NCBI GenBank assembly: GCA_002376845.1 | Contig: DFOS01000005.1 | Coordinates: 215,293-279,292 of the forward strand | Origin: Bdellovibrionaceae bacterium UBA3535 | Lineage (GTDB): Bacteria; Bdellovibrionota; Bdellovibrionia; Bdellovibrionales; UBA840 | Length of the DNA: 64,000 nt | Direction of reading: 5' to 3' | Shown: positions 42,449-51,940 of the stretch, piece after piece | How the letters are laid out: each line of letters opens with the position of its first letter | Position numbering within the stretch: position 1 is the stretch's first letter | Notes under the pieces: model-generated | Told to the model about the DNA's origin: nothing | What the model saw: only the letters and a program-made list of their open reading frames with translations | Databases searched by the model: none | Translations under genes and position numbers: made by a program

Positions 42449-44002
42449 TTAGTGAATCCCCTGCTGCGCCTGAAATATATTGGAAATATGGGACTTCATT
42501 TTGCGTATCAAATAATACGAATCCATATAAAAAATCACTTCTTGCTTTTCATCTTTAGCAATCCCATTTTCTATATAATCATGATAACGACTCAACTCAT
42601 CAGACAATTTCAATGAGCGCTTAAATATTTGCTTATTCGACACAAAAAAAGGCTTCTCGTTCAAATCCTCAAAAACCTTTTCATAGAGCAAGAAAGACTT
42701 GGTAAACAGTGACAAAAACTTTTCCTGTCTCAACTGATTCTCTGCAACCTTGGAGGTAAGTAGATGCTTATAAAGCCCAGCAGTTGCATCTGCCAACGAC
42801 TCCAAGTCTTTTACTATCTTTAAAAGCGCACGCATTCTTTTAGAATCATAATTACTAAGCGGCAATTTCATTATCTGGCTAGAAAATTCCTCTATCTCCT
42901 CTTGAATGCTATCCGTGATTTTTTCATACTTATGGATACGTTTTTCTGTAGCAACCTTAATGCTTCCTTCTTTTAGGTCTTCGTATAAAATTTCCAGCAT
43001 CGAAAAAACAAGAGCCGATTTTTTTCGAACTTCTTGCAACATCACATCCATTTGCAAATTGGCTATATTCTCCAGACCAAGCTGATAAGAAATCAAGGCA
43101 TTCGCCTCTTTATAGCGCCGGTCCGGCTGCAGCTTCGACAAAAGGGGTATAATTTTCTTAAGCAATAGCAAGGATATGAAGACTGCAATAATAAAACCTA
43201 CATAATATGGAGCAAAAAATCCGACCAAGGCAATGAAAACGAGTTGCAGCAAGACCAAAAGCGTACACCCCATTAAAGTGCGCAAAATTCTTGTGGGAGC
43301 TCTTCTTTGTAAAAACCAGGCTCGAAAAGATAATAGTAATAATGAAACCGGGACCAGCATTGACAAGAAATTTAAGACCTGCGGCGACTCATAATTATTT
43401 AATAAAATATACAAACAGAAAAAGACCAATAGTAGACTAGATGGAAATAGAAAAAAGAAAACGATTGGCACGAAAAAGGAATATACATCCCACTGCTGAT
43501 ACAAAATTCCATAAACATCCAAATACGAAAAATATGTCTGCAGGTAATAAAACAGTGATATAAAAACAAAGGCATAGAAAGTCTTTTTAGAGCGAAAAAA
43601 CAGAAACGACAAAAAGCCCAAGCTTAAGAATATGATAAAGACCAACATTTCAGCGCGAAATATTATTATAAGACTCTGCAAAATCCCTACTAGCATTAAG
43701 GTAAATTCAGCACCTAAAAAAATCGCCAGAATTTGCTCTACTTTTACGTAGCCCGCACCTCCAAGACTAAAATAGGTTGATAGAAGTGAGTGTAGGCTTT
43801 GTGTACGAAGACTTTGCCATATGCCGCGTAAGAAATTCAACCACACGCTGGTAGAGACCCCGCGCAATATGGATTTGGGAATTAAATAATGGTTTTCAAA
43901 ATGTTTGGAACGGTAGGTTTTAAATACCACCGCACTTAAGAGAATCGCCAAAAAAGGCGAAAGCAATTCTATATAAGACTCAATCCACCCGGTAAACATC
44001 AA
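42449..44002 (-). CDS. Na/Pi-cotransporter-like membrane protein with PhoU-like tail
   Basis: A 517-residue protein with 8-10 membrane helices in the first 300 residues and a soluble helical C-terminus. Residues about 300-515 look like the PhoU-type helical domain of NptA-like Na/phosphate cotransporters (KYEKITDSIQEEIEEF, LLKIVKDLESLADATAGL). The membrane half has the family's outline (LAIFLGAEFTLMLVGILQS), but the QSSSAT substrate motifs are absent. It may be a diverged transporter or a sensor-like relative. It overlaps rsmJ by 23 bases. Confidence 0.6.
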   Translation of the reverse strand: MMFTGWIESYIELLSPFLAILLSAVVFKTYRSKHFENHYLIPKSILRGVSTSVWLNFLRGIWQSLRTQSLHSLLSTYFSLGGAGYVKVEQILAIFLGAEFTLMLVGILQSLIIIFRAEMLVFIIFLSLGFLSFLFFRSKKTFYAFVFISLFYYLQTYFSYLDVYGILYQQWDVYSFFVPIVFFFLFPSSLLLVFFCLYILLNNYESPQVLNFLSMLVPVSLLLLSFRAWFLQRRAPTRILRTLMGCTLLVLLQLVFIALVGFFAPYYVGFIIAVFISLLLLKKIIPLLSKLQPDRRYKEANALISYQLGLENIANLQMDVMLQEVRKKSALVFSMLEILYEDLKEGSIKVATEKRIHKYEKITDSIQEEIEEFSSQIMKLPLSNYDSKRMRALLKIVKDLESLADATAGLYKHLLTSKVAENQLRQEKFLSLFTKSFLLYEKVFEDLNEKPFFVSNKQIFKRSLKLSDELSRYHDYIENGIAKDEKQEVIFYMDSYYLIRKMKSHISNIFQAQQGIH

Positions 44003-44687
44003 ACCTCACACTTTTACCTTCTATTTGATAGGAAGGTTTTGGCCCGCTAATTGGGGCGGCTTTGCTTGCCCGCTTCACCACAACCTTCATTTTTGCATGA
44101 TCTAAAGCTGCCTTCAGTAAATCTTCAGCGGGAGTGGCGGGGCCCACAATCTGCTGCAAAAACTGTATTTCTTTTTTTTCTTTGGCCTTAATTTTGCGCA
44201 AAAACATAGGATCTAAATATATAACATCCGCATGGCAGCTTGGCATTAAATCTATAGCATTACCATATTGTATTTGTAAATTTTCAACTGGCGACAATTG
44301 CAGCGCCTCTCGCACCAATAAAAAAACAACAGGATCTTGTTCACAAGCTATTAGCCTTTTACCTGTTTTAGCCAACAGCAAAGTGTCTTCCGCAAAGCCC
44401 ATGGTAGCATCTAGAATGACCGCTTCATCAGGTAGCTTACCGATTGCTTTTAACAAATCCTCACTGCCGCTACCTTTAAGGCGGTAGCCAAGCCTTCCGT
44501 GGGCAAAATCTAAGTGCAGCTTCATTAGCGGCTTCTTCGTATTATCAAGCAGGCACAGGCGATCATTTTCGCAGGCCAAATAAATTCCGGGCTCCTCTGG
44601 TTGCTCAAACAAAGGCAGTAAAAACTCCTTTGCAAGCTGATGCATTTTCTCGTAGCTATTTTGGTTATAGATCAGTCCAACAAACAA
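43980..44687 (-). CDS. rsmJ: 16S rRNA (guanine-1516-N2) methyltransferase RsmJ
   Basis: SAM-dependent methyltransferase acting on the small subunit rRNA. Family motifs: LDATMGFAEDTLLLA (SAM loop), IACEQDP, DVIYLDPMFLRKIKAKEKKE and VVVKRASKAAPISGPKP near the C-terminus. The preferred start is TTG at 44687 because it supplies the conserved first strand (FVGLIYN); an ATG at 44645 would remove it. Length 235 is normal. Confidence 0.9.
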   Translation of the reverse strand: MFVGLIYNQNSYEKMHQLAKEFLLPLFEQPEEPGIYLACENDRLCLLDNTKKPLMKLHLDFAHGRLGYRLKGSGSEDLLKAIGKLPDEAVILDATMGFAEDTLLLAKTGKRLIACEQDPVVFLLVREALQLSPVENLQIQYGNAIDLMPSCHADVIYLDPMFLRKIKAKEKKEIQFLQQIVGPATPAEDLLKAALDHAKMKVVVKRASKAAPISGPKPSYQIEGKSVRFDVYRVD

Positions 44688-44734
44688 ATGAAAGCCTTTG
44701 TATTTAGCTAAAATTCATGTATGACTAGCATACA

Positions 44735-45169
44735 ATGAGCGTACAAGAAAACAAAGAGCAATTGCTTGCTGAATTCTCGGATCTCCCCAACTGGGAGGCG
44801 AAATATAAAAAAATTATCGATATGGGCAAGAATTTATCTGCTCCCGAGAATATCATGCAGGAAAAATATATAGTAAAGGGTTGCCAATCTCAGGTATGGT
44901 TACATGCCACGCACGACGGAGATAAAGTCCATTTCCAGGGCACCTCGGATGCCATGATAGTCAAAGGTCTGTTGGCTCTGCTTTTAAAAATCTTTTCTGG
45001 GCAAAAAATTGATGATGTATTACAGGCTGACATTAATTTTATCAATGAATTAGGCCTGAACGTTCACCTTAGTCAATCTCGCTCCAATGGGCTGGCAGCC
45101 ATGATCAAGCAAATGAAACTATATGCAATGGCCTTTAAAACAATACAATTACAAAAGGAACAAGAATGA
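44735..45169 (+). CDS. sufE: SufE-like sulfur acceptor
   Basis: Sulfur-transfer partner of the cysteine desulfurase SufS in iron-sulfur cluster assembly. The sulfur-carrying cysteine is Cys50 in VKGCQSQVW, the exact family signature. Length 144 fits SufE. It overlaps the downstream flavin reductase gene by an ATGA. No suf genes are adjacent in this window. Confidence 0.93.
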   Translation: MSVQENKEQLLAEFSDLPNWEAKYKKIIDMGKNLSAPENIMQEKYIVKGCQSQVWLHATHDGDKVHFQGTSDAMIVKGLLALLLKIFSGQKIDDVLQADINFINELGLNVHLSQSRSNGLAAMIKQMKLYAMAFKTIQLQKEQE

Positions 45170-45729
45170 TCTACATCGTTTCTGGTACCAATCGCCCCGG
45201 ATCCAACTCTTTAAAAGTCGCCAAACAAATGCATGGCTACTACAACGCGCTTGATGTTGAAAACGAAATCATCGACCTTCAAGACTACCCACAAAATGAA
45301 TTGGATGGCTCGCAATATTCAGAAAACAAGCCACAAAAATTGATCGAGCTTAACAAAAAAATATTAGACTCTGATGGCCTATGCGTAGTCGTTCCCGAGT
45401 ACAATGGTTCTTTGCCCGGCATCTTAAAAACCTTTATTGACCATCTAGAATATCCCGCTGCCTTTTATCACCGCCCTGTATGCTTTATTGGTCTTGGCGG
45501 CATGTTTGGTGGACTTCGCCCAGTGGAGCATGCACAACAGATTTTTGGCTACCGCAATGCTTTTATCTATCCCGATCGCGTGTTTCTAATTAATGTTTGG
45601 AAAATGATGCAAAACGACCAGGTAATGGATGAAATGGCCGTAAAACTTATGAAAGACCAGACAAAGGGCTTTAGCGATTTCGTCAAAGGTCTATGTGACA
45701 CCCACCTACATGCAAAACATAGTGGTTAA
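45166..45729 (+). CDS. NADPH-dependent FMN reductase-family protein
   Basis: Flavodoxin-like FMN protein of the SsuE/azoreductase group (187 residues). The FMN phosphate loop is SGTNRPGSNSLKVA and the isoalloxazine loop is VPEYNGSLPGILKTFID. It probably reduces FMN, quinones or similar small molecules with NAD(P)H; the physiological substrate is unknown. Coupled to sufE by a four-base overlap. Confidence 0.85.
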   Translation: MIYIVSGTNRPGSNSLKVAKQMHGYYNALDVENEIIDLQDYPQNELDGSQYSENKPQKLIELNKKILDSDGLCVVVPEYNGSLPGILKTFIDHLEYPAAFYHRPVCFIGLGGMFGGLRPVEHAQQIFGYRNAFIYPDRVFLINVWKMMQNDQVMDEMAVKLMKDQTKGFSDFVKGLCDTHLHAKHSG

Positions 45730-45806
45730 AACTTCCTAGGACATTTGGCTAAGCCACTCACAAGCGCAGCTAAAGAACTGATTTTACTTGGAGTTTTTGT
45801 TATCCT

Positions 45807-47450
45807 ATGAATATGAAAGCCATCGACGACCAGCTCATCTTAGAATTGCAACGCTCACTTACTGCAATCATTAGTGAAACCAATGGTATCTCTTTAAACG
45901 ATACCATGGAACTGCTAGAAAACGCCGAAACTGTAAAAACAAAACCCCATCTAATGGCACAAATCAAAAGCTTTAAAACCTTGCTCAATCATTTTGATCA
46001 AGATGAAGTACAAATTGACTCACTTTTAAATCACCCCATATCAGAAGCTTTATTTCTATTTTTTAAAAACTTCCCCCTCCCCTACAGAGAAGAGCATATA
46101 CATTTAACGGGTTCTTTGAGCGCAGACTTTATTTTTCCTAGGATCAAAAAACTACTAAATGGAAAGAACAAAGCCATTTACGAAAAAATTATTTCTGACA
46201 CTTATGGGGAAGACTTCATTCCTATTGAAACGGTGGAGCAGGTGGATCATATGATTCGCCTAAAAGAGGGCGAGTTTTTCGAACAATACTTGAAGATACT
46301 GCTTTTGCCTAAACTAATACTTACTTCTCGAAAAGTGCACGAAGAAGCTGCCTACCACATGGCAAAAGAGCTAAAAACCAAATACAATGTAGGTTTTATC
46401 CGTCTAAAATTTACTCTTTCACGTGTAACCTCTATGGAGGGAGAACAAATCCCTGGGGCCGGAAAGTTGACGGAAGAAGATGTGGTGCTTGGTCTCTACG
46501 ACGGCTTTAAAAAGTTTCAACAAGAGGAGCCGGATTTTGATTTTATTTTAGCTCCTTCGTTTCGTAAAGAACCCAACTTTTACGATAAGCAAAATTATCA
46601 AAGCAAAGAAGAGCATTTCATATCACAAGTGGAGTCGCTGTTAAAAATTTTAGAAAAACATCCCAAACTTCGCAAGGTAGTATGCGAAGTGGATACCGTA
46701 GGAAATGAAAAAGATTTGTACCGAAAAAGTCATTTCAATGAAATGAAATATGGTTTTCGCAAGCTGCAATTTAAAGGCTTTAAAATTCGCTCTCACCATG
46801 GAGAGGTTTGGTACACGCTAAGGAAAGGCATTCAGGCTGTAGATAATGCGATGAACATTTGGCATATAGATACCCTGGAGCACGGACTTAGTCTTGGAAT
46901 CAATCCTAATTATTATTTTCATAGTTTGTATCAAAGAGTCTTGCAAAACAATCTCAAGCACCTTCCTTTAAAAGAAGGAAGCATTGAATATTATGAAATT
47001 CTAGATATGGATTGGACACGAAATCCGACTGTGAAAGAAAAAATACTTACCGGCGAGCCCCTTAGTATGGAGGAGCGCATTATCTTTGTAAAAACCAAAT
47101 TTCACACGGCAAGAGAAGTGGAGCACTATCAGCACGATGTTCTAAATCGGATGATCCAAAAGCAGGTAAGCTTGACCGCACTTCCATCGTCCAACACGAA
47201 ACTAACTCGCTATTTTAAAGACTACAAAGATCACCCCTTTGATTGGTGGGAGAAAAAAGGCGTTAGTCTCGGCGTGGGAACTGATAACTACATCACACTA
47301 AATACCAATTACATCCAGGAAATGTTGATTCTCTTGTACACGGATCCCAATAATTTAAAAATCACCAAACTTCTAATGGTCACAAGTGGCCAACGGCATC
47401 GCCCCTATATTTCTCAACTGCTATGGTCGATGCGTAATAATCAAAAATAG
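45807..47450 (+). CDS. Adenosine deaminase-like metal-dependent hydrolase
   Basis: Large (547 residues) TIM-barrel amidohydrolase of the adenosine/AMP deaminase family. Metal ligands are HIH at 97-99 (EEHIHLTGSL), a third His in KIRSHHGEVW, and the catalytic block LPSSNTKLTRYF...HPFDWW...VSLGVGTDN, matching PSSN-HP-TDD in true deaminases with Asn in place of the second Asp. The N-terminal 85 residues are helical and extra. It probably deaminates a purine nucleoside or nucleotide, but the TDN change leaves activity unproven. Confidence 0.82.
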   Translation: MNMKAIDDQLILELQRSLTAIISETNGISLNDTMELLENAETVKTKPHLMAQIKSFKTLLNHFDQDEVQIDSLLNHPISEALFLFFKNFPLPYREEHIHLTGSLSADFIFPRIKKLLNGKNKAIYEKIISDTYGEDFIPIETVEQVDHMIRLKEGEFFEQYLKILLLPKLILTSRKVHEEAAYHMAKELKTKYNVGFIRLKFTLSRVTSMEGEQIPGAGKLTEEDVVLGLYDGFKKFQQEEPDFDFILAPSFRKEPNFYDKQNYQSKEEHFISQVESLLKILEKHPKLRKVVCEVDTVGNEKDLYRKSHFNEMKYGFRKLQFKGFKIRSHHGEVWYTLRKGIQAVDNAMNIWHIDTLEHGLSLGINPNYYFHSLYQRVLQNNLKHLPLKEGSIEYYEILDMDWTRNPTVKEKILTGEPLSMEERIIFVKTKFHTAREVEHYQHDVLNRMIQKQVSLTALPSSNTKLTRYFKDYKDHPFDWWEKKGVSLGVGTDNYITLNTNYIQEMLILLYTDPNNLKITKLLMVTSGQRHRPYISQLLWSMRNNQK

Positions 47451-47453
47451 TCT

Positions 47454-48041
47454 TTAGTAGCCAGGAAGTTTTATTTGCGGCTTGATTTTATTTAACAAAT
47501 CTATGAGCAGTAGATAGGTTAGGCCCCAAAGCTTTTTCTTGCCCATACGAATTGCCGGCAAAGATATTCGGCGCGGCCCTTCTTGCCATTCGTAGGAAGT
47601 CATATTTTGAGGGTCGATAAAATAGCTAATGGGACAAGAAAAAAAGCGCTTCACTTCATAATTGTTTTTTAAGTTTTGCTCACCCTCATAGGAAAAACAA
47701 AAAGCATGCAAGCTGCCAGGAACCTTTTGCCCCCGGCGCCGCATGGGAATGCTGGTGTGGTACCCCAAATAATGCTCAGGCTTTGATAAAAAGCCCACCT
47801 CTTCTGCCGTTTCGCGAATGGCCGTAGAAACCAGCGAAGGATCATGGGGCTCCCAGCGCCCTCCAGGAAAGGCAATATGACCTGACCAATGATCATTTTC
47901 ATGCTCGGCCCTTTCTATAAAGAAGATCTCCGGCTCTTGCCCATGAAAATCAAGAATCACGGATACAGCATAATGCGGCCCGGGACCATCGTGAGCCGGA
48001 ACCTCCGGATTCAATACCGAAAGAATTTCCTTTTTATTCAT
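47454..48041 (-). CDS. Nudix hydrolase, CoA pyrophosphatase type
   Basis: Nudix enzyme resembling NudL/YeaB, which cleaves CoA to 3',5'-ADP and phosphopantetheine. The region HWSGHIAFPGGRWEPHD plus AIRETAEEVGF holds the Nudix box and the CoA-specific upstream pattern (xGHIAFPGG). Length 195 is usual. The gene overlaps the ferredoxin gene by eight bases; a functional connection to CoA made by the operon at 37-42 kb is only suggestive. Confidence 0.85.
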   Translation of the reverse strand: MNKKEILSVLNPEVPAHDGPGPHYAVSVILDFHGQEPEIFFIERAEHENDHWSGHIAFPGGRWEPHDPSLVSTAIRETAEEVGFLSKPEHYLGYHTSIPMRRRGQKVPGSLHAFCFSYEGEQNLKNNYEVKRFFSCPISYFIDPQNMTSYEWQEGPRRISLPAIRMGKKKLWGLTYLLLIDLLNKIKPQIKLPGY

Positions 48042-48315
48042 CCTGATCGTAATTCACCTTTACACTTTCTGATTTTACATAGGAGCAACATGTAAGAATT
48101 TTACCCGCCTTGATGTCCTCTTCGTCGATGGCTTCCGCACCATCCATTTCCACTTCTCCCTCAAGTTTCTGAGCCATACAAGCCGTGCAAATGCCCGACA
48201 TGCAGGAATAGGGCAAGTCCAAACCTTCCCTCAGACCTGCTTCCAAAATGGATTCTTCTTCAGAGATTTCAATTGTCTTGGTGATGCCCTCGTTGGTGAT
48301 AACTAGCGTTGCCAT
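48034..48315 (-). CDS. 2Fe-2S ferredoxin (plant type)
   Basis: Small electron carrier, 93 residues, with the [2Fe-2S] loop SCMSGICTACMA and a downstream cysteine in ILTCCSY. The acidic composition is typical. AGGAGG before the ATG at 48315 fixes the start; a longer frame to 48375 lacks a ribosome-binding site. The redox partner is unknown. Confidence 0.88.
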   Translation of the reverse strand: MATLVITNEGITKTIEISEEESILEAGLREGLDLPYSCMSGICTACMAQKLEGEVEMDGAEAIDEEDIKAGKILTCCSYVKSESVKVNYDQDE

Positions 48316-48434
48316 CTTGCCTCCTAAGCCCTTAAGAAAGCGAAAAATTGCAGCCTTTGCAAGGGGATTGTGCACAGTCTGATTTTTCTAAAAAAGGCTT
48401 GAACCCATTTCTTATTATGGCACATAATGCGTGC

Positions 48435-49151
48435 ATGCGAATCGCCCAATTCTTAATCTTTATATTCTTGCTTAGCTGCGCCAATTCTACCACAGAAGTT
48501 AGAAAGACCGTTGTGGTGCTGGGCTCCAATTCACCAACAGCCCTAAGCTTTGAGGATAACCCACAGGAATTCCAAGACTATCAAGATTTTTTGGCAGCGG
48601 GCGACTCCCCTCGTTTGTTACGTGTAAATGTTAAGGAGTTATGGGCAGGCCCCTCCGCAGATTGTAGCGATATTGAAGCCATTCGCCGTTTAAGAGGAAC
48701 TGCTGGTGAGGAAGTGGAAATTTTTAGTGCTACCAATAGCGAGATGATATCTGCCAGGCCCATAAATTATACGGTCTTTCGCTGCATAGCTGTGAAAGTT
48801 TCTGACCAAATCAAGTTTTACCCAAATGAACAGGCGCAAACCTCCTTTCCAGGAGTTTGCAATACCAACACCGAATATACCGTAGATATTTTTACTACGG
48901 GGGGGTTCTCGGACAATCCTGATTTTGATAATCCCGGCAGCTTCAACAGAATAAGTAGCGACGCCACAGAACAGGATGTAACTTTGTACTTTAGCGTTGG
49001 TGGAGTTAGCACAAAAGACAATACCTTCAATATGCCAGAAGCACTCAATGTGGACAGCCCGTTTGATATTTACTTTTATGCGGATTATGCAAACCGCGTT
49101 GTCAATAGCGGCGGCTGCAGCCTAAGTGGCTTTCATATCGGACTACGCTAA
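48435..49151 (+). CDS. Lipoprotein of unknown function
   Basis: A 238-residue lipoprotein with lipobox FLLSC (mature Cys at about 15), followed by a beta-rich extracytoplasmic domain without a name I know. ATG at 48435 is used; an in-frame ATG 18 bases upstream is possible. The remaining cysteines (four) may form disulfides. It converges with the S1/P1 nuclease gene. Confidence 0.72.
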   Translation: MRIAQFLIFIFLLSCANSTTEVRKTVVVLGSNSPTALSFEDNPQEFQDYQDFLAAGDSPRLLRVNVKELWAGPSADCSDIEAIRRLRGTAGEEVEIFSATNSEMISARPINYTVFRCIAVKVSDQIKFYPNEQAQTSFPGVCNTNTEYTVDIFTTGGFSDNPDFDNPGSFNRISSDATEQDVTLYFSVGGVSTKDNTFNMPEALNVDSPFDIYFYADYANRVVNSGGCSLSGFHIGLR

Positions 49152-49154
49152 AAC

Positions 49155-49961
49155 CTAGTCTCTTAATGATTCATTTAATTTTTTTGCCAAACGCTTCCCA
49201 GCTAGCAAGAGCTGCCTTTTTACAAGCGGCATATGCTCGTAGGAGTAATCATAACCTAGGTTCGGCTGATACTTCTCAGCCGGAACACTTAAACTAGAAA
49301 TCACGCAATAGTTTATATCTTTGCCCTTGGCATCTTTCTTGGCACTAGGATAAACAGTAGGATAATATCCATGGGACTCTTCAATCCACTCCACAAGATC
49401 CCCTTGTAGTGAGTCCTTATCCAAATCACGATTTAATAAAAAATTGCTCCATTCTGTGAAGCTCAACTTCTGCGAATCAATTAAATGCTCATCCCAAACC
49501 CTATGTAAGTTGGTACTTTCTCCAAACCATTTTACAAAGCAGCGATTGCCGCCCGAGTCCTTAGCGGAGCCCGCATGCAGTGGCTGGTGCAAATCTCCCA
49601 TAAAATGCACATATAGCCGAATATCCTCTGCTCTTAGTTCATCACCTCGCCAGCGAGTCTCTATTTCTTGCATTTTAGAGACAATGTCGTAGGGCGCTTT
49701 TTTGTTTTTCCCTTGATAGCGGGAATTCTTAAAATAATTGCTGTAATGAAATTTGCCCCAACCATCATAGCGCGAATCAGAACGTATCTCATCAGCCCAG
49801 GTGCTAGCCTCGGCAAGGGAGCCGCCATCCAGCACACGTCGAATTTTTTCTTGCACCTCTGGCTCCAAATTTCTCTCGGCTATTTCCCCTACAACTCGAT
49901 GACCCGTTTTTCCCCAGGCCAATAATAGCTCACATGCAAACAACAGTAATAATATCTTCAT
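49155..49961 (-). CDS. Secreted S1/P1-type nuclease
   Basis: Zinc-dependent single-strand nuclease/3'-nucleotidase exported to the periplasm or medium. A signal peptide (ILLLLFACELLLA) is followed by Trp16 (AWGKTGHRVV), whose amino group becomes a zinc ligand after cleavage, as in P1. The zinc-binding HxxxD and histidine motifs HFMGDLHQPLHAG and HRVWDEHLID are intact. Length 268 is typical. In a predatory or scavenging lifestyle it could digest external nucleic acid; that lifestyle is not proven. Confidence 0.92.
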   Translation of the reverse strand: MKILLLLFACELLLAWGKTGHRVVGEIAERNLEPEVQEKIRRVLDGGSLAEASTWADEIRSDSRYDGWGKFHYSNYFKNSRYQGKNKKAPYDIVSKMQEIETRWRGDELRAEDIRLYVHFMGDLHQPLHAGSAKDSGGNRCFVKWFGESTNLHRVWDEHLIDSQKLSFTEWSNFLLNRDLDKDSLQGDLVEWIEESHGYYPTVYPSAKKDAKGKDINYCVISSLSVPAEKYQPNLGYDYSYEHMPLVKRQLLLAGKRLAKKLNESLRD

Positions 49962-49964
49962 GAC

Positions 49965-50297
49965 TTACCCCTTCACCTGAAATCCCTTCTTCTCCAGAAT
50001 GCCTCGAATCTTTTCCCGGTGATCGCCCTGTATCTCTAAGGTCCACGAATCCTGCTTTAGACTCCCCCCACAAGCACATTGGTTCTTTAGCTCTTTCAAA
50101 AGCTTTTTTAAATATTCGGGATTGTCTGGAAGATCGTATAAGACCACCACTTGTTTACCGCCGCGTGATTTTTTTTCGATTCTCATTTTGATACAATGAT
50201 TTTTTGGCTCCACAGCATCTGCTGTTTTGGAGCTCTGCTTTTTTTGATTGATATTTTCCTTTGGGTCCGTGGAATAAACTAGTCTACGATCTGACAT
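49965..50297 (-). CDS. yciH: SUI1/YciH-family translation factor
   Basis: Bacterial eIF1-like protein of 110 residues. The SUI1 core shows IEKKSRGGKQVVVLYDLP, LLKELKNQCACGGSLKQ and EIQGDHREKIRGILEKKGF. E. coli YciH influences start-site fidelity; the exact role elsewhere is uncertain. It lies three bases upstream of the S1/P1 nuclease gene. Confidence 0.9.
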   Translation of the reverse strand: MSDRRLVYSTDPKENINQKKQSSKTADAVEPKNHCIKMRIEKKSRGGKQVVVLYDLPDNPEYLKKLLKELKNQCACGGSLKQDSWTLEIQGDHREKIRGILEKKGFQVKG

Positions 50298-50470
50298 AAT
50301 ATGAAACGCTCCTGACTGCTTTGGCGAGCCTATAATGCGATTAATTTACCAGGCAACGGCTTTTTTTAAAAAATCGTCAATATTCTAGTGTATCAGATGC
50401 AGTCAAAATCTAGATCTTTGCCACACTAAGCCATTTTTCCAGTATCCTAGACAAAAGTTTGGGGTGCGTT

Positions 50471-51604
50471 ATGAAAGATTGGCAAAAAATCAATATGGTA
50501 TTTATTGGCTTGGCATTTACTGCCTGCAACGAGGGGGGAACAAATGTTGAGTCCAATCGGGATTTAAAATCCTTCTTTGATGTGAATACCTACTCACTAA
50601 ACAAATTGGTATGCGATCCTTTCAGTGAACAAGAGGGACAGCCCTTACAAAATGGGGGGCTAAAAGGAAAACTATATTACAAACAGGATTTGTCTAGTCC
50701 CTATAACAGTGTCTTTGATTATATCGAAAACGGTGTGGAGTCGGAAAATCATATTTTCTTTACGGACCTTAACGTACCTACCCGGCGTTTTGAATTGGGC
50801 TTTCCACTGCAGACAGAAGAAATCATGCAAACAGATGATGGCCAAGATCTTGTAGAGAACTTTGCCTTGGCCTTTGATACGGTGATTAGCCTTGGTGAAG
50901 GGCAAGAGCCTGGATACTATGAGTTTGCCATTTTATCCGATGATGGTTCGGTATTGGACTTTAAAGTGGATGGTGATTTTCAAAGAATTGTGGACAATGA
51001 TGGTAATCACCCTACAAAAATGGGCTGCTCCTCGCATGTATTTTATATGGATGCGGACACGGAATTTTTAGCCAAACTCTACTACCACCAAGGCCCACGC
51101 TACCACATTTCCGCCATACCCATGATGCGTAAAGTGGCAGGACCAGAAGATGGTGGAAAAGATCCGAGTTGTAACCGTTCCGGCAACTCCATGTATTTTG
51201 ATTATAATAATAATTCTGAGCCCAAGGCCGCGTACAACAATTTGCTAGCTCGCGGATGGGAGCCATTAAAGGCAAGCAATTACGAGCTGCCAGCCAGCGT
51301 ACCTTTTAATCCGTGCATGAATGGACAAGCTCCAATGATTACTGATATTTACATTCAGGACATTCTGGATGGGCAAATTCGTGTCACTTGGAAGACCGAC
51401 ATTCTCGCCACCTCTCAGGTGCGTATTGTAGATTTGGCCACGGGTGAGGAACTTTTAACGTACAGTGACAATGTGCTGCGCACCGAACATGAAATCATTG
51501 TGCGCAACCTGCTACCAGGCACCAATTACCTTGTACAAGCCGTGTCCATCTCGGAGACCTTTGGTAAGAGTCTTAGCTACGCATTAAATGTGCAATTGCA
51601 GTAA
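50471..51604 (+). CDS. Lipoprotein with PA14-like and fibronectin III-like domains
   Basis: A 377-residue lipoprotein: the signal segment ends in the lipobox GLAFTAC. A PA14-like beta-domain (about residues 90-210) contains GYYEFAILSDDGSVLDFKVDG, typical of carbohydrate-binding PA14 modules. The C-terminal 90 residues (IRVTWKTDILATSQVRI...NLLPGTNYLVQAVS) resemble a fibronectin type III fold. ATG at 50471 with GGGGTG upstream; a TTG at 50459 is rejected. A surface adhesin or sugar-binding role is inferred. Confidence 0.75.
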   Translation: MKDWQKINMVFIGLAFTACNEGGTNVESNRDLKSFFDVNTYSLNKLVCDPFSEQEGQPLQNGGLKGKLYYKQDLSSPYNSVFDYIENGVESENHIFFTDLNVPTRRFELGFPLQTEEIMQTDDGQDLVENFALAFDTVISLGEGQEPGYYEFAILSDDGSVLDFKVDGDFQRIVDNDGNHPTKMGCSSHVFYMDADTEFLAKLYYHQGPRYHISAIPMMRKVAGPEDGGKDPSCNRSGNSMYFDYNNNSEPKAAYNNLLARGWEPLKASNYELPASVPFNPCMNGQAPMITDIYIQDILDGQIRVTWKTDILATSQVRIVDLATGEELLTYSDNVLRTEHEIIVRNLLPGTNYLVQAVSISETFGKSLSYALNVQLQ

Positions 51605-51613
51605 AAAATGATG

Positions 51614-51643
51614 GAGCTCATGCTTTTTGCATAGAGCTCTTTC
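51614..51643 (+). terminator. Probable rho-independent terminator
   Basis: GAGCTCATGC (51614-51623) pairs with GCAT-A-GAGCTC (51629-51639) with one bulged base and a TTTTT loop, followed by TTT. It sits just after the PA14 lipoprotein stop and would separate it from feoA. Confidence 0.5.
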
Positions 51644-51718
51644 AATACATTCTCAACAAAGACCTCAAAGTGAAAAAAGCTAGTACCTTTGTTCGCCATG
51701 CCTTAGAATAATACTGTT

Positions 51719-51940
51719 ATGAGCTTGAGCGACATCGATAAAAATTCGCAATTTAAAATCCTATCCATTAACAACCCAAATCTTAAGGAACGTCTCATTG
51801 AGATGGGCTTATGCCTAGGCGTCAAAGTGAGACTGCTGCAACGACTTCCCTTTGGGGGCCCTTTGGTTTTAAATTTCGGTTCCAGCACTTTTGCACTTAG
51901 AAAAGAAGACGCCTCATGTATCGAGATTCAGAAAATTTAA
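51719..51940 (+). CDS. feoA: Ferrous iron transport accessory protein FeoA
   Basis: SH3-like cytoplasmic protein of 73 residues that works with FeoB. The conserved core is NPNLKERLIEMGLCLGVKVRLLQRLPFGGP. It overlaps feoB by 25 bases. No Fur box is recognisable in the short upstream region, and no feoC follows. Confidence 0.88.
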   Translation: MSLSDIDKNSQFKILSINNPNLKERLIEMGLCLGVKVRLLQRLPFGGPLVLNFGSSTFALRKEDASCIEIQKI

